Made by a program: the position numbers and the translations under genes. From Schlegelella_A sp965246805 (GTDB lineage: Bacteria; Pseudomonadota; Gammaproteobacteria; Burkholderiales; Burkholderiaceae_C): a stretch of 64,000 nucleotides of DNA. The notes beneath the pieces were generated by a model. That model saw only the letters and a program-made list of their open reading frames with translations, made no database searches and had not been told where the DNA came from. Location: positions 80,429-144,428 of the forward strand of contig CBDFFO010000004.1 in NCBI GenBank assembly GCA_965246805.1. The letters run 5' to 3'. Shown piece by piece: positions 1 through 9,290 of the stretch (position 1 is the first letter of the stretch; every line of letters starts with the position of its first letter).

Positions 1-1188
1 GCCGCGCGCCGCGCCGACATCGACGCGTTCAACGCCGCGAGCCCAGTGTTGAAGCGTGGCCTCGCGCTCACGCCGGTCAAGTTCGGCATCTCGTTCAACC
101 TCGTGCACCTGAACCAGGCCGGCGCGCTGGTCCATGTGTACCGCGACGGTTCGGTGCTCGTGAACCACGGCGGCACCGAGATGGGCCAGGGGCTTCACAC
201 CAAGGTTGCGCAGGTCGTCGCGCACGAGCTCGGCATCGGCTTCGACGACGTGCGCGTCACCGCGACCGACACGCACAAGGTGGCGAACACCTCGGCCACC
301 GCCGCCTCGACCGGCAGCGACCTGAACGGCAAGGCCGCGCAAGACGCAGCGCGGCAGATCCGCGCGCGGCTCGCGAAGGTCGCCGCGTCGCTCCATGCGT
401 GCGATGAGGGCGACGTGCGGTTCGCGAATGGGATGGTGTCGGTGCCACTTCCCTCACCCTTATCCCAGCCCTCTCTCGCAAACGAAGGCCGAAGGCTTTC
501 GCCTTCGGGTGGCGGTAGAGGGGGCGATCCGTGTACTCCCGTCATGTCCTTCCGCGACCTCGTCGACCAGGCCTACCTCGCGCGCGTGCAACTGTGGTCC
601 GACGGTTTCTACGCCACGCCCGGCCTGCACTGGAACCGCGAGACGATGCAGGGCCGGCCCTTCTACTACTTCGCGTACGGCGCCGCGGTGTCGGAAGTGA
701 TCGTCGACACGCTAACCGGCGAATGGAAATGCCTGCGCGTCGATGCGCTGCACGACGCCGGCCGATCGCTGAACCCGGCCGTCGATCTCGGGCAGGTCGA
801 AGGCGCGTTCATCCAGGGCATGGGCTGGCTCACGACCGAAGAGCTCGTATGGCACCCGAATGACGGCTCACCAAAGGCCGGGCTGCTGACGACGCACGCA
901 CCGAGCACCTACAAGATCCCGACCGCGAACGACTGCCCGCCGCATTTCAGCGTGCGCCTCTACGACGTCGACAACGTGGCAGACAGCATCCACCGCAGCA
1001 AGGCGACCGGCGAGCCGCCGCTGCTGCTGCCGTTCTCGGTGTTCTTCGCGATCCGCGATGCGGTCTCGGCGGCTGGTGGGCATCGCGTCGACCCGCCCCT
1101 GTCGGCGCCGGCGACGAGCGAAGCCATCCTGCGCGCGGTGATGGCGGTGCAAGGCGGCGCTCCACTGGCCAAGGCAGCCGGCGCATGA
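1..1188 (+). CDS. xdhB: Xanthine dehydrogenase, molybdopterin-binding large subunit (3' part)
   Basis: C-terminal portion, about 395 residues, of the subunit that oxidises hypoxanthine and xanthine to urate at a molybdenum centre. The frame is open from base 1, so the start lies to the left of the window. Family hallmarks seen: G-G-T-E-M-G-Q-G-L near bases 169-195 (cofactor contact) and G-E-P-P, whose Glu codon at 1012-1014 corresponds to the catalytic base of the family. About 30 residues encoded near 449-540 are a Pro/Ser/Gly-rich insert of palindromic DNA not expected in this enzyme; the frame continues through it. The stop overlaps the start of xdhC (ATGA), implying translational coupling. 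Identity is certain; whether the insert leaves activity intact is not known. Confidence 0.93.
   Translation, partial: AARRADIDAFNAASPVLKRGLALTPVKFGISFNLVHLNQAGALVHVYRDGSVLVNHGGTEMGQGLHTKVAQVVAHELGIGFDDVRVTATDTHKVANTSATAASTGSDLNGKAAQDAARQIRARLAKVAASLHACDEGDVRFANGMVSVPLPSPLSQPSLANEGRRLSPSGGGRGGDPCTPVMSFRDLVDQAYLARVQLWSDGFYATPGLHWNRETMQGRPFYYFAYGAAVSEVIVDTLTGEWKCLRVDALHDAGRSLNPAVDLGQVEGAFIQGMGWLTTEELVWHPNDGSPKAGLLTTHAPSTYKIPTANDCPPHFSVRLYDVDNVADSIHRSKATGEPPLLLPFSVFFAIRDAVSAAGGHRVDPPLSAPATSEAILRAVMAVQGGAPLAKAAGA
449..533. repeat. GC-rich palindromic element inside xdhB
   Basis: In-frame insert carrying CCCTCACCC...CCCTCTCTC on the left and GGCGGTAGAGGG on the right, with a perfect 8-bp inner hairpin (CCGAAGGC 489-496, loop TTTC, GCCTTCGG 501-508). 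It resembles the elements at 18005-18070, 23059-23129 and 24825-24910 in its CCTCACCC / CCCTCTC / AGAGGG parts. Encoded peptide is low-complexity and lies outside the conserved XdhB motifs. Confidence 0.65.
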
Positions 1189-2093
1189 CCGAGCCGCAGC
1201 TGCGCGCACTGGCGCTGGCATGGCAGCGCGACCGCCGCGCCGCCGTCGTCGTCGAGGTGACCCAGGCGCGTGGCTCGGTGCCGCGTGGCGTCGGCACCCG
1301 CATGCTGATCGCAGCCGACGAGACCCGAGGCACGATCGGCGGTGGTCATCTCGAACTGAAAGCAATGACTGTCGCGCGCGCGATGCTCGACCGCCTCGGG
1401 CCTACGGACGCCGTGGGCGATGAAGCGGCATCGATCGCCACGCGCACCGCCTCGTTCGCGCTCGGGCCTTCGCTCGGCCAGTGCTGCGGTGGCACGGTCA
1501 CGCTCGGCTTCGCCCCGCTCGACGCCGCGGCGCTCGCTTCATGGCCCCGGTACGAGCCGCTCTTTCACCTGCAACTGCACGGTGCCGGCCACGTCGGCCG
1601 CGCGATCGCGACGCTGCTCGCCACGCTCGACGTCAGCGTCGACTGGTTTGACGAGCGCGACGATGGCTTTCCTTCGCTCACCACGCTCGGCTCGCCATGG
1701 CCGGGCCACATCCGCAGGGTCGATGCCGAGCGCGTCGAAGCCGAAGTACGACACGCGCCGCCGGGCGCTTTCTATCTCGTCCTCACGCACGAACATGCCC
1801 TCGACCTGCGCCTCATAGAGACCGTGTTGCGACGCGGCGATGCCGGTTTCGCCGGCCTCATCGGTTCGGACACCAAACTCGCGGGCTTCGCGCACCGGCT
1901 CGAGGCCCGCGGCGTGCCGGCCGACGCGATCGCCTCGCTGCGCTGCCCGATCGGCATCGACGGCATCGAGGGCCGCGCGCCCGAGGTGATCGCGCTCGCC
2001 GTGGTGGCCGAACTGATGCAGATCGCGACCGCGCGGCGCGCGGCCGACGAGGCTTCGGCCCCGATTCCGAAGGCACGCCTCGCGATCGACTGA
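1185..2093 (+). CDS. xdhC: Xanthine dehydrogenase accessory protein XdhC
   Basis: 302-residue maturation factor that binds the molybdenum cofactor, promotes its sulfuration and delivers it to XdhB. The N-terminal XdhC/CoxI domain has the G-S-x-P-R-G-V-G-T segment (about residues 30-37) and the Q-C-C-G-G motif near residues 103-107. The C-terminal Rossmann-like domain starts with H-G-A-G-H-V-G-R, about residue 133. The ATG overlaps the xdhB stop by 4 bases, as expected for a co-translated chaperone. Length is normal for the family. The start is fixed by the overlap. Confidence 0.93.
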   Translation: MTEPQLRALALAWQRDRRAAVVVEVTQARGSVPRGVGTRMLIAADETRGTIGGGHLELKAMTVARAMLDRLGPTDAVGDEAASIATRTASFALGPSLGQCCGGTVTLGFAPLDAAALASWPRYEPLFHLQLHGAGHVGRAIATLLATLDVSVDWFDERDDGFPSLTTLGSPWPGHIRRVDAERVEAEVRHAPPGAFYLVLTHEHALDLRLIETVLRRGDAGFAGLIGSDTKLAGFAHRLEARGVPADAIASLRCPIGIDGIEGRAPEVIALAVVAELMQIATARRAADEASAPIPKARLAID

Positions 2094-2140
2094 AGCGCCG
2101 TTCCCGGCGAGCCCATGGGGTCACGTTATTCTTCGCCCTC

Positions 2141-4306
2141 ATGTACGAGCGTTTCTTCGGTCTGAAGCAGGAGCCTTTCTCGCTCGCGCCCGACCCACGC
2201 TATCTCTTCATGAGCAAGCGCCACCGCGAGGCGCTGGCCCACCTCCTCTACGGTCTGCAAGGCGGCGGCGGCTTCGTGCTGCTGTCGGGCGAGATCGGTG
2301 CCGGCAAGACCACGGTGTGCCGCTGCTTCCTCGAGCAGATCCCGAAGAAGACCAACGTCGCGTACATCTTCAATCCGAAGCTCACGGTCTTCGAACTGCT
2401 GGTGACGATCTGCGACGAGTTCCACATTCCTTATCGCGTGCCGGCGACCGGCGAACTGACGGTGAAGACCTTCCTCGACCCGCTCAACGAATTCCTGCTG
2501 AAGACGCACGCGGTCGGGCAGAACAACGTGCTCATCATCGACGAAGCACAGAACCTCTCGATCGAGGTGCTCGAACAGTTGCGGCTGTTGACCAACCTCG
2601 AGACCAACCAACGCAAGCTGCTGCAGATCATCCTGATCGGCCAGCCCGAGTTGCGCACCATGATCGCTCGACCCGAGCTCGAACAGCTCTCGCAGCGCGT
2701 GGTCGCACGCTTTCACCTGAAGGCGCTGCGGGCTGGCGAGACCCATCAATACATCCGGCATCGGCTCGCGGTTGGCGGCCTCTCGCGCGCGATGCCGTTC
2801 GATCGACAGGCCATGCACCGCATCTTCAAGATCGCGCGCGGGGTGCCTCGGCGCATCAACCTGCTGTGCGACCGCGCGTTGCTCGGTGCGTACGCGAGCG
2901 GCAAGTCGCGCATCGACGCGCCGATGATCGACAAGGCCGCGAGCGAGGTGTTCGGCCAGTCCGACGACGCGGTGTTCTCGAAGGGCGGCACGTCGAACCG
3001 CACCATCGTGTTGGCGATCGGCATCGCGCTGGTCGTCGGCGCGATGCTCTATGCGATGGTGCAACTGCTGTCGTCGACCATGACGAGCCGTCGCGAACCG
3101 GCGCCCGCGGCGAGTGGCGAGGTATCGGCGGCAGCGGCGTCGGCGTCGGCGGCGTCGGCGGCATTGGCGTCGGCGGCATTGGCGTCGGCGGCGTCTGCTG
3201 TGGCAGTGGCCGAGAGTGCGGTGGCGGTCCGTGGCGCGGCGTCGCCCGCGCTGGGTGCCACCTCGACGCCGGCGTCTGGCGCGCCCGTGCCGAACGCGGC
3301 CGCGCCAGCCGCATCGACCCGCGTGGCCGCGTCCGCGCCGGCCACCGTTCTCGCCAATGCCCAGGTGCCTGCGGCGACCACTGTTACCGTGGCCGCATCG
3401 ACACCGCTCGCCACGGCGCGATCCGGCACGGCGTCGACGCAAACCCTGGAGAAGCTGACGGCGCTCGCCTCCGCGATGGCGGCGGCGAGTGCGGTCAGCA
3501 CGCGAATCGAGACCTTGCGCGCGAGCGCGCCCACCGGCGCCTTGGCCTCGGCGTTGCCCCCGGCAGCGACACCTCCGTCGCTCGCCGCCACCGCCGCGAA
3601 GACCACGCCGCCGGCGGCCGTGACCACGTCGACGCTGGCGCCGCCGCCGAACACCGTGAACCCGCTCGAGGCGCTGGCCGCCGCCGCGCCCGACATGAAG
3701 CGCCTCTCGCCGACGTCGGACGAAGCCGACACCTTGCGTGAGCTCGCCGGCGCGTGGGGCGTGACCCTCGCTGCGAACGAAGGCGAGCCCTGCCTCGCCG
3801 CGTTGAAGCACCAGCTGCGCTGCTTCCGCGGCCCGGCGACGCTCGCCACGCTGCGCAGCTTCAACCGGCCGGGCGTGCTGACCTTGCGCGACGATGCCGG
3901 CAAGACTGCGCACGCTGTGCTCGTCGGCCTCGGCTCGCAGTCGGCGACCATCCGTCTCGGCGCCGCGATGCAGCGGCTCTCGATCGCCTCATTCGCGAAG
4001 TTGTGGCGCAACGACTTCGTCACGTTCTGGCGCATGCCGCCCGGCTACACGGTGCCGTTGAAGGTCGGCGACAGCGGGCCCGCGGTCGACTTTCTGGCGG
4101 CGCGGCTCGCGCTCATCGCCGGCCAGGCGGCGCCCACGAACCGGTCGACGATGACCAACGCGCTGCGCGACAAGGTGACCGCGTTCCAGGCCTCGCAAGG
4201 GATCAAGGGTGCCGGCACCGCGGGGCCGACGACCTTCATGCAGATGAACCGCGTGTCGGGTGTCGACGAGCCGCGCCTCACGGCCGACGCCGCACCGCCG
4301 CGCTGA
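2141..4306 (+). CDS. gspA: ExeA/GspA-type AAA ATPase with periplasmic peptidoglycan-binding domain
   Basis: 721 residues. GspA (ExeA) works with GspB (ExeB) to open the peptidoglycan so that the type II secretin can assemble. Cytoplasmic AAA domain, about residues 1-280: Walker A G-E-I-G-A-G-K-T-T (50-58) and Walker B V-L-I-I-D-E-A-Q (130-137). One membrane helix near 289-308. Then a 200-residue Ala/Ser/Pro/Thr-rich linker, a C39-peptidase-like module (about 530-630) and a C-terminal PG_binding_1 repeat starting at V-G-D-S-G-P-A-V (about 640). The ATG at 2141 gives the canonical M-Y-x-x-F-F-G-L start; no clear Shine-Dalgarno sequence is visible. Unlike complete loci, only gspB follows; no secretin or pseudopilin genes are in the window. 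Confidence 0.9.
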   Translation: MYERFFGLKQEPFSLAPDPRYLFMSKRHREALAHLLYGLQGGGGFVLLSGEIGAGKTTVCRCFLEQIPKKTNVAYIFNPKLTVFELLVTICDEFHIPYRVPATGELTVKTFLDPLNEFLLKTHAVGQNNVLIIDEAQNLSIEVLEQLRLLTNLETNQRKLLQIILIGQPELRTMIARPELEQLSQRVVARFHLKALRAGETHQYIRHRLAVGGLSRAMPFDRQAMHRIFKIARGVPRRINLLCDRALLGAYASGKSRIDAPMIDKAASEVFGQSDDAVFSKGGTSNRTIVLAIGIALVVGAMLYAMVQLLSSTMTSRREPAPAASGEVSAAAASASAASAALASAALASAASAVAVAESAVAVRGAASPALGATSTPASGAPVPNAAAPAASTRVAASAPATVLANAQVPAATTVTVAASTPLATARSGTASTQTLEKLTALASAMAAASAVSTRIETLRASAPTGALASALPPAATPPSLAATAAKTTPPAAVTTSTLAPPPNTVNPLEALAAAAPDMKRLSPTSDEADTLRELAGAWGVTLAANEGEPCLAALKHQLRCFRGPATLATLRSFNRPGVLTLRDDAGKTAHAVLVGLGSQSATIRLGAAMQRLSIASFAKLWRNDFVTFWRMPPGYTVPLKVGDSGPAVDFLAARLALIAGQAAPTNRSTMTNALRDKVTAFQASQGIKGAGTAGPTTFMQMNRVSGVDEPRLTADAAPPR

Positions 4307-4318
4307 CGGGTCGAAGCC

Positions 4319-5134
4319 ATGTCCTACATCCTCGATGCACTGCGCAAGGCCGATGCGGAACGCGAGAGCGGCGCGGTGCCCGACCTGCACGCCCAGCAGT
4401 ACATGACGATGCCGGCCGACGACGAGCCCGCTGCCCGCGGCGTCTGGCTGATCGGCCTCGCCGGTGTGCTCGGCGCGGCGTTGATCGGGGTGCTTGGTTG
4501 GCTGTGGTGGGGCCGCGAGAGCGTGCGCGAGACCCCGGCTGCCGCCGCGGCGAACGTCGCGCCGATCAACGCGTCGACGATGACGACCGCGACGGCACCG
4601 GTTGCGCCGATGAACATCGTCGCACCATCGCCATCGCCATCGCCATCGCCATCGCCATCGCCATCGCCATCGCCATCAGCATCAGCATCAGCATCAGCAT
4701 CACGATCACCATCGCTTTCACCATCGCCCTCACCCCCCACGAGCCCGGCGCCGGTGCGGCCATCGACGCGCCCGTCACCGCCGACAGCGGCTGCCGTTGC
4801 GGTGCCACCGACGGCGTCGCTCGCGCCGGCCAACGTGCCCTCGCGAAAGCAGGCGAACCCGAAAGAAGCCAAGCCGACCCCGGCTGCCGCCGATGCCAAC
4901 GCCAACCGCGTCTATCAGGTGGCGGACCTGCCCGATGCGATCCGTCGCGAGCTGCCGCCGGTCGCGGTCAACGGCTCGTCGTATTCAGCCGATGCGGCCA
5001 GCCGCGTGCTGATCGCGAACGGTCAGGTGCTGCACGAAGGCGATGCCGTCGCCCCCGGCGCGACACTCGAGAAGATCGGCAGGCGTTCGGCCGTGCTCAC
5101 CTTCAAGGGCTACCGCTACGAGCTCACGTATTGA
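4319..5134 (+). CDS. gspB: General secretion pathway protein GspB (ExeB-like)
   Basis: 271 residues. Inner-membrane partner of GspA for secretin placement. It begins with the family signature M-S-Y-I-L-D-A-L-R-K-A-D. One membrane helix near 43-62 (G-V-W-L-I-G-L-A-G-V-L-G). A long Pro/Ser/Ala linker follows, and the conserved C-terminal GspB domain starts near V-Y-Q-V-A-D-L-P (about 199) and ends Y-R-Y-E-L-T-Y. Twelve bases separate it from gspA, so they form an operon. The linker contains a run of CCATCG hexanucleotides. The 3' end overlaps the convergent gshA by 11 bases. Confidence 0.9.
   Translation: MSYILDALRKADAERESGAVPDLHAQQYMTMPADDEPAARGVWLIGLAGVLGAALIGVLGWLWWGRESVRETPAAAAANVAPINASTMTTATAPVAPMNIVAPSPSPSPSPSPSPSPSPSASASASASRSPSLSPSPSPPTSPAPVRPSTRPSPPTAAAVAVPPTASLAPANVPSRKQANPKEAKPTPAAADANANRVYQVADLPDAIRRELPPVAVNGSSYSADAASRVLIANGQVLHEGDAVAPGATLEKIGRRSAVLTFKGYRYELTY
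4625..4714. repeat. CCATCG hexanucleotide tandem repeat in gspB
   Basis: Eight perfect CCATCG units (4625-4672) are followed by CCATCA, four GCATCA units, CGATCA and CCATCG. The unit is in frame and encodes Pro-Ser repeats that drift into Ala-Ser. Unit gain or loss changes linker length by two residues without a frameshift. Confidence 0.95.
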
Positions 5135-6686
5135 GCGCCATCTCGTCGAACGATGGCCTCGGCCTCGAAGGGCTGAGCCGGCGCGTCGCGAGGTACTGCT
5201 CGCGATAGAGCTCGAACGGCAGGCTGTCGAGCGATTCGATATCGCGCTGCTCGAGCATCGACGCCGCGGCGCGGTCGGCGAAGCGGCGCTCCGTCTGATC
5301 GTCCCACGGCAGCTCCAGCAAGATCGCCTTGGTCTTGACCGACTGCGCGGCCGTGAACGCGAGGTGCGAGCCGCCGAAGTCGCGCACCATCGTCGCGAGC
5401 ACGCGTGCCGACGGCAGGGTCGCCGGGTCGGCCATGCCAATGCGCGCGGCAGCGAGCGCGTGGCCATGGTTGCTGGACCCGTGTGCGGCATCGAGCATGG
5501 CCGCGATCGGTTCGCATTCGTCGAGGAGCGCCGCGCCCCACGCGACCAGGTTCACCAAAGTGCCCTCGCGCTCGAGCTGCAGGCCCGGCTCGCGGCCCCG
5601 TTCCGCGACGCGGTGCTGGTTGCGCGCGAGCGCGACGATCTCGGCCGGCGTGTCGGCCGCGCTCTCCTTCAGCAGGCAATGGAGCAAGAACACATCGAGA
5701 AAGCGGGCGGTGTTCGCATCGATGCCGATCGGAACGAAGGGGTCGAGATCCATGCAGCGCACCTCGACGTACTCGACCCCGCGTTCGCGCAACGCATGCA
5801 ATGGTCGCTCGCCCGGAAAGATCACGCGCTTCGGACGGATCGTGCCGTAGAACTCGTTCTCGATCTGAAGCAGCGTGGTCGCGAGCTGGTTGTATTCGCC
5901 GCCGGGGTTGCGGATGCCGACCGCTTCGTACGGCTGATACGGCTTGGTGAGCGCCTCTTGCAGCGAGGCACCATAGCCGTCGAGGCTGTTGTAGCTGACC
6001 GCGAGCGTGGCTTGCGCGTCGCTCTGATAGCCGAGCCGACCCATGCGCAGCGAGGTCGCGTGAGGAAGGTGGTGCGTGTCGTCGTTCAACGGCTGCAACC
6101 GATGCTCGCGGCCGACGAGGAAGCTCGAACACACGGCTGGCGACGCGCCGAACAGATAGAGCAGCAGGAACGAGTGGCGGCGAAAGTTGCGGATCAGCGC
6201 GAAGTACTGTTCGCTCGAGACGCCGGGCAGCGACCAGTTGTAATGGATGCCGGAGATGGTCTGCATGCGACGGCCGTATCGATGGCCGAGTCCCATGCGG
6301 TACACGCTCTTCGCCCGGCCGACGTTCGACGCGCCGTAGCGGCCGATCGGAATGGTCTCGTCGGCCGGCAACGCGCACGGCATGCTGCCGGCCCAGAGCA
6401 CCTCGTCGTCGCGCAGCGAGCGTTCGGTGAACTGATGGATCTGCGTGAGCTCGCCGAGGGCCGCTTCGACACCCCTGTGAACGCCGGTCACCAGTTCGAT
6501 CTGCGATTCGCTGAAATCGGTCGTGACGTTCGGGTTCGTCAACGCCGAGCCGAGCGCAGCCGGATGCGGCGTGAGTGCGAGCGCGCCGCCCGGGTGCGCA
6601 CGCAAGCTCTCCTTCTCGATGCCACGCCCGATGGCCATCAGACGAGGCGTCGGGAAGGCAGCCAAGCGCTCGTCGAATGGGTTCAC
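5124..6686 (-). CDS. gshA: Glutamate-cysteine ligase, proteobacterial type
   Basis: 520 residues, the usual length for the E. coli-type enzyme. Catalyses ATP-dependent joining of glutamate and cysteine, the first and limiting step of glutathione synthesis, in the cytosol. Typical features: early G-I-E-K-E-S-L-R (about 22-29) for ATP/Mg and glutamate binding, S-Q-I-E-L-V-T-G-V-H near 60-69, G-I-H-Y-N-W-S-L-P near 145-153 and the R-C-M-D-L-D-P-F segment near 311-318. It is convergent with gspB, overlapping by 11 bases, and is apparently a single-gene transcript. The glutathione transferase at 33346 is a likely consumer of its product. Confidence 0.95.
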   Translation of the reverse strand: MNPFDERLAAFPTPRLMAIGRGIEKESLRAHPGGALALTPHPAALGSALTNPNVTTDFSESQIELVTGVHRGVEAALGELTQIHQFTERSLRDDEVLWAGSMPCALPADETIPIGRYGASNVGRAKSVYRMGLGHRYGRRMQTISGIHYNWSLPGVSSEQYFALIRNFRRHSFLLLYLFGASPAVCSSFLVGREHRLQPLNDDTHHLPHATSLRMGRLGYQSDAQATLAVSYNSLDGYGASLQEALTKPYQPYEAVGIRNPGGEYNQLATTLLQIENEFYGTIRPKRVIFPGERPLHALRERGVEYVEVRCMDLDPFVPIGIDANTARFLDVFLLHCLLKESAADTPAEIVALARNQHRVAERGREPGLQLEREGTLVNLVAWGAALLDECEPIAAMLDAAHGSSNHGHALAAARIGMADPATLPSARVLATMVRDFGGSHLAFTAAQSVKTKAILLELPWDDQTERRFADRAAASMLEQRDIESLDSLPFELYREQYLATRRLSPSRPRPSFDEMALNT

Positions 6687-6750
6687 GCGTCAGCCTTCCT
6701 GTCGAATTCAGCGCGGACGGTAGCAGAGGGCCGTGAACCCTGCACACGCA

Positions 6751-7908
6751 TCAAGGCGCGCGCTTCACACGGTAGATCGCGCCGGCCTTGTCGTCGCTGA
6801 CGAGGAGCGAGCCGTCGGGCAACACCAGCACATCGGCCGGCCTGCCATACACCGTCTCCTTGCCATCGGCATCGCGCTGCAGAAAGCCTTCGACGAAAGG
6901 CTCGTGGCCCTTGACACGACCTTGCGCATCGAGCGTCACATAGGCGACCTGGTAGCCGTTCTTCTGGCTTCGGTTCCAAGAACCGTGTTCGGCGATGAAG
7001 ATGCCGCCGCGGTAGGCGGCCGGAAAGAGCACGCCGTTGTAGAAGCGCATACCGAGCGCAGCGACGTGCGCGCCGAGCTTGTCGGCCGGCGCGATGAATT
7101 CTCCGCAGGCGTGCTTGGCGCCCAGCTCCGGGTCGGCCGTGTCACCCTGGTGGCAGTACGGGTAGCCGAAGTGCGGCAACGGCGGACCGTTCGGAGCGAT
7201 GCGATCGAGCTCGTCGCTCGGCATGTCGTCGCCGAGCATGTCGCGGCCGTTGTCGGTGAACCAGAGCGCCTTGTCGGTCGGGCTCCAGTCGAAGCCCACG
7301 GTGTTGCGAATGCCGCGCGCGACCACTTCGAGCCCGCTGCCATCGGCGTTCATGCGTTGAAGGTTGCCATGGCGATCATCGGGCTCGCACACGTTGCACG
7401 GCGCGCCAACCGGCACATACAGCTTGCCGTCCGGCCCGAAGGCGAGGAACTTCGCGCCATGGTGGGTTTCGGCCGGGAGCTGGTCGGTGACGACCACCGG
7501 CGCCCGGGGCTTGTCGAGGTGGTCGTCGATGGCGTCGAACCGCACGATGCGCGACACCGCCGAGACATAAAGTGCGCCGTCTCGATACGCGACGCCCGCC
7601 GGCAGCGTGAGTCCCGAGGCGATGGTTCGCACGGTGCCCGCCTTGCCTCGATCGAGATCGACGGCGTAGACCTTGCCCGCCTGCATGCTGCCCACGTAGA
7701 GCACGCCCTTGTCGTTCACGAAACGGCCGAGCGTCATGGCCCGTGCGTTCGGCACCTGATCGGTGAGCAGTTCGATCTGGAAACCGCGCGGTACGTGGAG
7801 CCGCGCGGTCGGTGCCGCCGCGAGCGCCGAGCCCGAGCCCATGCAGGCCGCGAGGCAAAGCATCGACAACGCATGCGTGAACGCGAAAGACGGGAAGCGA
7901 AGGTTCAC
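6751..7908 (-). CDS. Secreted PQQ/sorbosone dehydrogenase-like beta-propeller protein
   Basis: About 385 residues: a signal peptide (hydrophobic core around A-L-S-M-L-C-L-A-A-C, cut near A-L-A-A-A-P) and then a six-bladed propeller of the glucose/sorbosone dehydrogenase superfamily. Blade-like segments include Y-V-G-S-M-Q-A-G-K-V-Y, W-F-T-D-N-G-R-D-M-L-G-D-D and F-I-A-E-H-G-S-W-N-R-S. The last is the Glu-His-Gly-x-x motif typical of these proteins. Probably a periplasmic oxidoreductase; the substrate cannot be read from sequence. The GTG at 7908 was preferred to an upstream GTG at 7941 because GGGAG lies 8-9 bases ahead of it and a cleaner signal peptide results. Confidence 0.8.
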   Translation of the reverse strand: MNLRFPSFAFTHALSMLCLAACMGSGSALAAAPTARLHVPRGFQIELLTDQVPNARAMTLGRFVNDKGVLYVGSMQAGKVYAVDLDRGKAGTVRTIASGLTLPAGVAYRDGALYVSAVSRIVRFDAIDDHLDKPRAPVVVTDQLPAETHHGAKFLAFGPDGKLYVPVGAPCNVCEPDDRHGNLQRMNADGSGLEVVARGIRNTVGFDWSPTDKALWFTDNGRDMLGDDMPSDELDRIAPNGPPLPHFGYPYCHQGDTADPELGAKHACGEFIAPADKLGAHVAALGMRFYNGVLFPAAYRGGIFIAEHGSWNRSQKNGYQVAYVTLDAQGRVKGHEPFVEGFLQRDADGKETVYGRPADVLVLPDGSLLVSDDKAGAIYRVKRAP

Positions 7909-8073
7909 TGGCGATACTCCCAAAAAGCCTCGAAATGCCACCCTTCATCGTAAGGGTGGGTCTAACAACCCTCCGTCAGCCGACCTTCACGCCGCGTGCT
8001 CGAAGGTGCTCGTTGGGGTGGTGCCGTCGGCCCTCACTTCGGGCCACCCTTGCCTGTGCACCGATACTTCGGA

Positions 8074-9228
8074 ATGGCCACATCCAGACGCAGCCCGGCT
8101 CCCACGGCCCCGAAGAAAATTTCGCCAGGGGAGGGCAACGAGCCGACTCGCGCGGGCAACCCGCCGACCCCGCCAGCACCGCGACTCGAACGCCGGTTCT
8201 TCTTATGGATGCTCATCGTCTTCACGCTCGCGTTCATCGGCGTGTTGATGCCGTTCTACGGCGCGGTCTTTTGGGGCATCGTGCTCGCGATCCTGTTCGC
8301 GCCGATGCAGCGCTGGTTGCTCACGAAGACGAGACAGCGGCCGACACCCGCCGCGCTGCTCACGCTCGGGGTGATCGTGTTGATCGTGATCATCCCGCTT
8401 CTGTTGATCACTGCCGCGTTGATCCGCGAAGGCGCGCTCCTTTACTCGCGCATGCAATCGGGCGAGATCAACTTCGCCCGCTACTACGAGCAGACGATGG
8501 CCGCGCTGCCCGGTTGGGCCACGAATGCGCTCGATCTCGTCGGCCTCGGAGACACCGTGGCATGGCGCGACAAGATTACCGCGGCGCTCACCCAGGGCAG
8601 CCAGCAGATCGCGTCGCGCGCACTCGACATCGGCTCCAACACGCTCGACCTGATCGTGAGCTTTTTCATCACGCTCTATCTCGCGTTCTTCCTGATTCGC
8701 GACGGCGAAGCGCTGGCGCGCCACATCGAACACGTGGTGCCGCTCGACCCTGCCACGAAGCGACCGCTCTTCGCGAAGTTCACGATCGTCATCCGTGCCA
8801 CCGTCAAGGGCAACGTGTTGGTCGCGGCCGCGCAAGGCGCGCTGGGGGGCATCGCGTTCTGGTTCCTCGGTGTACACGCCGCGATCCTGTGGGCGGTGTT
8901 GATGGCGTTCCTGTCGTTGCTGCCGGCGATCGGTGCCGCGCTCATCTGGGTGCCGGTCGCGCTCTATTTTCTCGCCACCGGCGCCGTTGTGAAGGGACTC
9001 GGCCTGATCGCGTTCGGCACCTTCGTGATCGGCCTCGTCGACAATGTCCTTCGCCCGCTGCTGGTCGGCAGGGACACCCAGATGCCCGACTACCTGGTGC
9101 TGATGTCGACGCTCGGCGGCATGGCGATCTTCGGCCTCAACGGCTTCGTGATCGGGCCGGTGATCGCGGCGATGTTCATCGCGGTTTGGGATCAGTTCGG
9201 GCACCGTGCGCCGGCGCCCTCGACTTGA
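8074..9228 (+). CDS. AI-2E family (TqsA/PerM-like) membrane permease
   Basis: 384 residues with a short Pro-rich cytoplasmic N-terminus and about eight membrane helices. The first pair is near 45-85 (F-F-L-W-M-L-I-V-F-T-L-A-F-I-G-V-L) and a central amphipathic stretch is rich in Q and R. The C-terminal block G-R-D-T-Q-M-P-D-Y-L-V-L then S-T-L-G-G-M is the strongest family signature (PF01594). Members export small molecules, ions or the quorum signal AI-2; the substrate here is not predictable. The ATG at 8074 was chosen because the conserved region begins after it. It is divergent from the propeller gene. Confidence 0.87.
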   Translation: MATSRRSPAPTAPKKISPGEGNEPTRAGNPPTPPAPRLERRFFLWMLIVFTLAFIGVLMPFYGAVFWGIVLAILFAPMQRWLLTKTRQRPTPAALLTLGVIVLIVIIPLLLITAALIREGALLYSRMQSGEINFARYYEQTMAALPGWATNALDLVGLGDTVAWRDKITAALTQGSQQIASRALDIGSNTLDLIVSFFITLYLAFFLIRDGEALARHIEHVVPLDPATKRPLFAKFTIVIRATVKGNVLVAAAQGALGGIAFWFLGVHAAILWAVLMAFLSLLPAIGAALIWVPVALYFLATGAVVKGLGLIAFGTFVIGLVDNVLRPLLVGRDTQMPDYLVLMSTLGGMAIFGLNGFVIGPVIAAMFIAVWDQFGHRAPAPST

Positions 9229-9290
9229 TCCAGAGCGCCGCCATTCCTTGGCAGGCCACAAGGCGTTGCCAAATGGCGTAGAAGGTGGCC

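Noticed and set aside
2126..3913. 595-residue open frame on the minus strand across gspA
   Set aside because: Arg/Gly-rich shadow of a GC-rich gene; gspA has clear motifs on the other strand.
4625..4714. Repeat array as replication iterons
   Set aside because: The units are in-frame codons of a conserved gspB linker; no DnaA box or AT-rich region is near.
5043..6800. 585-residue plus-strand frame across gshA
   Set aside because: Lies opposite a certain gshA with complete family motifs; no domain in the frame.
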